Part shown: piece by piece, positions 44,634-46,573 of the stretch | Layout of the letters: each line of letters begins with the position of its first letter | Numbering within the stretch: the first letter of the stretch is position 1 | From: an uncultured Clostridia bacterium | GTDB lineage: Bacteria > Bacillota > Clostridia > Lachnospirales > Cellulosilyticaceae | NCBI GenBank assembly: GCA_937921505.1 | Contig: CAKZUB010000025.1 | Span: 1-46,573, forward strand | DNA length: 46,573 bases | Direction of reading: 5' to 3' | Notes under the pieces: model-generated | Seen by the model: the letters and a program-made list of their open reading frames with translations, nothing else | The model's database searches: none | What the model was told of the DNA's origin: nothing | Program-made: the position numbers and the translations under genes

Positions 44634-45041
44634 TTATTTTAATGAGTATTTACCGAGTAGTTCTGTACGGTATTTTTCCTTTTGTAGTACATCAGATAAT
44701 GAAACATCAAAAGTGTTTGCGATTGCACTAAGATAAAAAAGCACTCTGCCTAGTTCTTTTTCTAGTAGCTCTTGACAATTTTCACACAATTTCCCATTTA
44801 CATGCGTCTTCATAAGCTCTTTGACTTGATCAAGAGATGTATTTTCAGAAAAAGTATATTGTTGTTTTGTAGCATCTATAGTAATACAACCACAGGAAGT
44901 AGCAGCTTTAGAAATAGTTCTACAAAGATGAGTACAGGCGTCTTGTAATTTAGTCGTTTGATCTAAAATGCTTTTATTTCTTATAAGGATATCAGATATA
45001 AACATTTGGAAATTTTCAAGTTCAGTGATATTAGTACACAT
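44634..45041 (-). CDS. MazG-like helical protein with Cys pairs
   Basis: A 135-aa all-helical protein. The C-terminal ELLEKELGRVLFYLSAIANT and VSLSDVLQKEK pattern resembles all-alpha NTP pyrophosphatases (MazG/dUTPase type). The acidic residue expected after ELG is Arg99, however, and no EExxE motif is clear earlier, so hydrolysis is doubtful. Cys at 50/52 (SCGC) and 86/89 (CENC) suggest a metal site. ATG 45041 is preferred because AAGGGG is ~6 nt upstream; an in-frame GTG at 45059 precedes that site. Function unknown. Confidence 0.65.
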   Translation of the reverse strand: MCTNITELENFQMFISDILIRNKSILDQTTKLQDACTHLCRTISKAATSCGCITIDATKQQYTFSENTSLDQVKELMKTHVNGKLCENCQELLEKELGRVLFYLSAIANTFDVSLSDVLQKEKYRTELLGKYSLK

Positions 45042-45214
45042 TAGAATCCCCTTCCTCACTATATTCTAATTCATTATACCATAATATAGGAGATCTATAA
45101 ATATAAAACCAGAAGACTTTCTAAAATATCATTAAACTTAGAATAATTAGCACACTATAGAGAAACAATCTATAAACTCAAGTTATTCATCTGTACAAAG
45201 TTGTGGCTCATAAT

Positions 45215-45277
45215 GATTTCACATCACGCATTACCAGGAATAACTTAAATTTAAAGATGTGAAATCTATGGTATAAT
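45215..45277 (+). promoter_or_regulatory. Inverted repeat and -10 upstream of YgjP-like gene
   Basis: GATTTCACATC (45215-45225) and GATGTGAAATC (45256-45266) form a perfect 11-bp inverted repeat, 30 nt apart. It ends 5 nt before a TATAAT at 45272-45277. It may be a looped operator or a spaced regulator site. The remaining part of this ~270-nt intergenic region shows nothing recognisable. Confidence 0.4.
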
Positions 45278-45315
45278 AGAAGATTCGATATGATAAAATA
45301 TTTTAAAGGAGAGGA

Positions 45316-46017
45316 ATGCGGATGAAACTAAGTTTTGAATACAAAGGAACAAAAATTAATTATGACTTGATGTATAAAAAAACAACAGCCATATCAATTA
45401 ATGTTGGTGTAGATGGACAAGTGAGTGTCACAGCACCGGTAGGCACATCAGTAGAAACTGTTAGAGACAAAGTGAAAGGAAATGCGCCTTGGATTATTAG
45501 CGAATTAGATAAATATTATCAAAAGACAAATGAAAGCAGCTTGTTAAATCAGTATACTTATTTAGGTAAAAATTATAGAGTGGAAATTATTCAAAAGGAG
45601 GATACTGATAAAATAACAGTCAAACTTGTCAGAGGAAAATTTGTTATAGAAACTTATACAGATAATCCAAAAAGGATAAGAGAAGCATTGTTAAAATGGT
45701 ATAAGGATAAAGTAACTATGAAAATAGGAGAAAGATTAAAGATATATGCTAAGTACTTTAAATATTTACCTACAGAGATAATAGTAGGTGATAATGGGGA
45801 GAGTTTACTAGAAATCAAAAATAATAAGTTATTTGTAAAAAGTATAGTAGGAGTACTTCCACTTCACATCATGGACTATATAGTGACTAGTGTACTTTGC
45901 AATCTAAACTACTCTACCAAATACCAAGAAAATATTAAGAAACTTAAAGAAATATTACCAGAGTATGAAACAGATAAGGCATGGCTAGACAGAAATAAAG
46001 AGAAATTATTACTGTGA
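45316..46017 (+). CDS. YgjP/DUF45-like protein without zinc-protease site
   Basis: A 233-aa protein with the layout of YgjP-type (DUF45) metallopeptidases. It has an N-terminal beta domain (FEYKGTKINYDLMYKKTTAI, SVTAPVGTSVETVRDKV), then a C-terminal helical domain with LPLHIMDYIVTSVLCNLNYS and ILPEYETDKAWL. In active members this region reads DYVVVHELCHL...NHS. Here the zinc ligands are S192, N196 and Y199 and the catalytic Glu is V193. The upstream WGSC-like strand is also gone. So the fold seems kept but the metal site is lost. AAAGGAG precedes the ATG; ATG 45322 is an alternative. Confidence 0.72.
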   Translation: MRMKLSFEYKGTKINYDLMYKKTTAISINVGVDGQVSVTAPVGTSVETVRDKVKGNAPWIISELDKYYQKTNESSLLNQYTYLGKNYRVEIIQKEDTDKITVKLVRGKFVIETYTDNPKRIREALLKWYKDKVTMKIGERLKIYAKYFKYLPTEIIVGDNGESLLEIKNNKLFVKSIVGVLPLHIMDYIVTSVLCNLNYSTKYQENIKKLKEILPEYETDKAWLDRNKEKLLL

Positions 46018-46024
46018 AAAATAG

Positions 46025-46054
46025 TTGACAAATAATGTGGAAATTTAGTATAAT
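46025..46054 (+). promoter_or_regulatory. Strong promoter directly upstream of 23S rRNA
   Basis: TTGACA (46025-46030), an 18-nt spacer and TATAAT (46049-46054): both hexamers are perfect consensus. It lies 8 nt after the preceding stop codon and ~200 nt before 23S, with no 16S gene between. Confidence 0.82.
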
Positions 46055-46094
46055 CTTTTAAGTCGGCAGATATACAGCTGAAAAAAAATAACTT

Positions 46095-46152
46095 TGTACT
46101 TTGAAAACTAAACACAATCAAATAAGATTTTAAACTTTAACATTTAAAATCT
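46095..46152 (+). promoter_or_regulatory. rRNA leader with boxA-like element and hairpin
   Basis: TGTACTTTGAAAACTAAACA at ~46095-46114 matches the boxA-like sequence normally found in Firmicute 16S-23S spacers and rRNA leaders, which loads antitermination factors. It is followed by a perfect 10-bp hairpin, AGATTTTAAA (46125-46134) with TTTAAAATCT (46143-46152). Confidence 0.65.
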
Positions 46153-46255
46153 ACAATTTAACCGATATAATAATAATGTTCTTTTATAAACGCAAGTTTA
46201 TTCTAGAATACAAGGCACTAGTTTCTATATTTATATAGGAACAATTGATCTAAAT

Positions 46256-46573
46256 AGGTCAAGCTACTAAGAGCGTAGAGTGGATGCCTTGGCACCGAGA
46301 GCCGATGAAGGACGCGATAAGCTGCGAAAAGCTTGGGGGAGCTGCAAATAAGCTTTGATCCCGAGATATCCGAATGGGGAAACCTAACTGAGCAAACCTC
46401 AGTTATCATACAGCCAATACATAACTGTATGAGGGGAACGCAGGGAACTGAAACATCTAAGTACCTGCAGGAGGAGAAAGAAACATCGATTTCCTAAGTA
46501 GTGGCGAGCGAAAGGGAAACAGGCCAAACCAAAGTACTTGTACTTTGGGGTTGAGGACTGCGACGTGGCAAGA
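46256..46573 (+). rRNA. rrl: 23S rRNA, 5' part (partial)
   Basis: The first ~318 nt of a 23S gene that continues beyond the window. GGTCAAGCTACTAAGAGCGT and GTGGATGCCTTGGCACCGAG are the conserved 5' domain I start, and AGTAGTGGCGAGCGAAAGGG is the conserved segment further in. The start is placed by pairing of AGGTCAA with TTGACCT at the 23S 3' end seen at the window's beginning. Confidence 0.95.

Noticed and set aside
1..46573. CRISPR arrays, insertion sequences, integrases or prophage genes
   Set aside because: No regularly spaced repeats, transposase or recombinase motifs, or phage structural genes were seen on either strand.

Overview
The window looks like chromosome from a low-GC, spore-forming, anaerobic Firmicute of the class Clostridia. 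Codon use is AT-rich, Shine-Dalgarno sites are strong (AGGAGG type), and there are Rex, GerS-like, DUF1540 and McsAB/ClpC genes. A relative of the cellulolytic Lachnospirales (Cellulosilyticum-like) is my best guess, but this is an inference from gene content. The window runs from the 3' end of one 23S rRNA gene to the 5' end of another, both on the + strand.

Layout. (1) 1-922: end of 23S, a roughly 395-nt spacer, tRNA-Glu, 5S, tRNA-Pro, tRNA-Lys and a strong terminator. (2) 1070-3645: an AraC-HTH/aminoglycoside-phosphotransferase-like fusion, then a GAF-GGDEF diguanylate cyclase on the - strand. (3) 3973-19399: a 15-kb oligosaccharide island. It holds a GH94-type phosphorylase, a cupin, a second very large phosphorylase-like protein, a YesM/YesN-type two-component system, an ABC sugar importer (binding lipoprotein and two permeases, no ATPase) and a chemoreceptor. 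The likely logic is to sense, swim toward, import and phosphorolyse a beta-glucan oligosaccharide. (4) 19485-24069: tRNA-Gly and tRNA-Tyr, a TPR protein, a degenerate PAP2 protein, a 55-aa DUF1540 protein, a TcaA-like membrane protein and a GntR regulator. (5) 24123-28706: ABC-F ATPase, Rex, a gene remnant and a beta-lactamase-fold serine hydrolase. (6) 28772-34328: coiled-coil protein, acpS, nnr, CBS protein, gerS-like lipoprotein, alr, a shortened MazE-like antitoxin and mazF. This matches the conserved acpS-lipoprotein-alr-ndoAI-ndoA neighbourhood of Bacillus. (7) 34452-42057: AEC transporter, zinc-ribbon protein, mcsA-mcsB-clpC, a small conserved protein and radA, without ctsR. (8) 42191-46017: chemoreceptor, Nudix hydrolase, a MazG-like helical protein and a YgjP-like protein that has lost its zinc site. 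(9) 46025-46573: a near-consensus promoter leading straight into 23S rRNA, with no 16S gene between.

Most genes are recognisable housekeeping or accessory families. The unusual material lies in proteins whose family signature is intact except for the catalytic or DNA-binding part (PAP2, YgjP-like, MazE-like, second phosphorylase), in the AraC-APH fusion, and in the rRNA organisation. No CRISPR array, transposase, integrase or phage gene was seen. All family names rest on motifs read by eye; no search was run.
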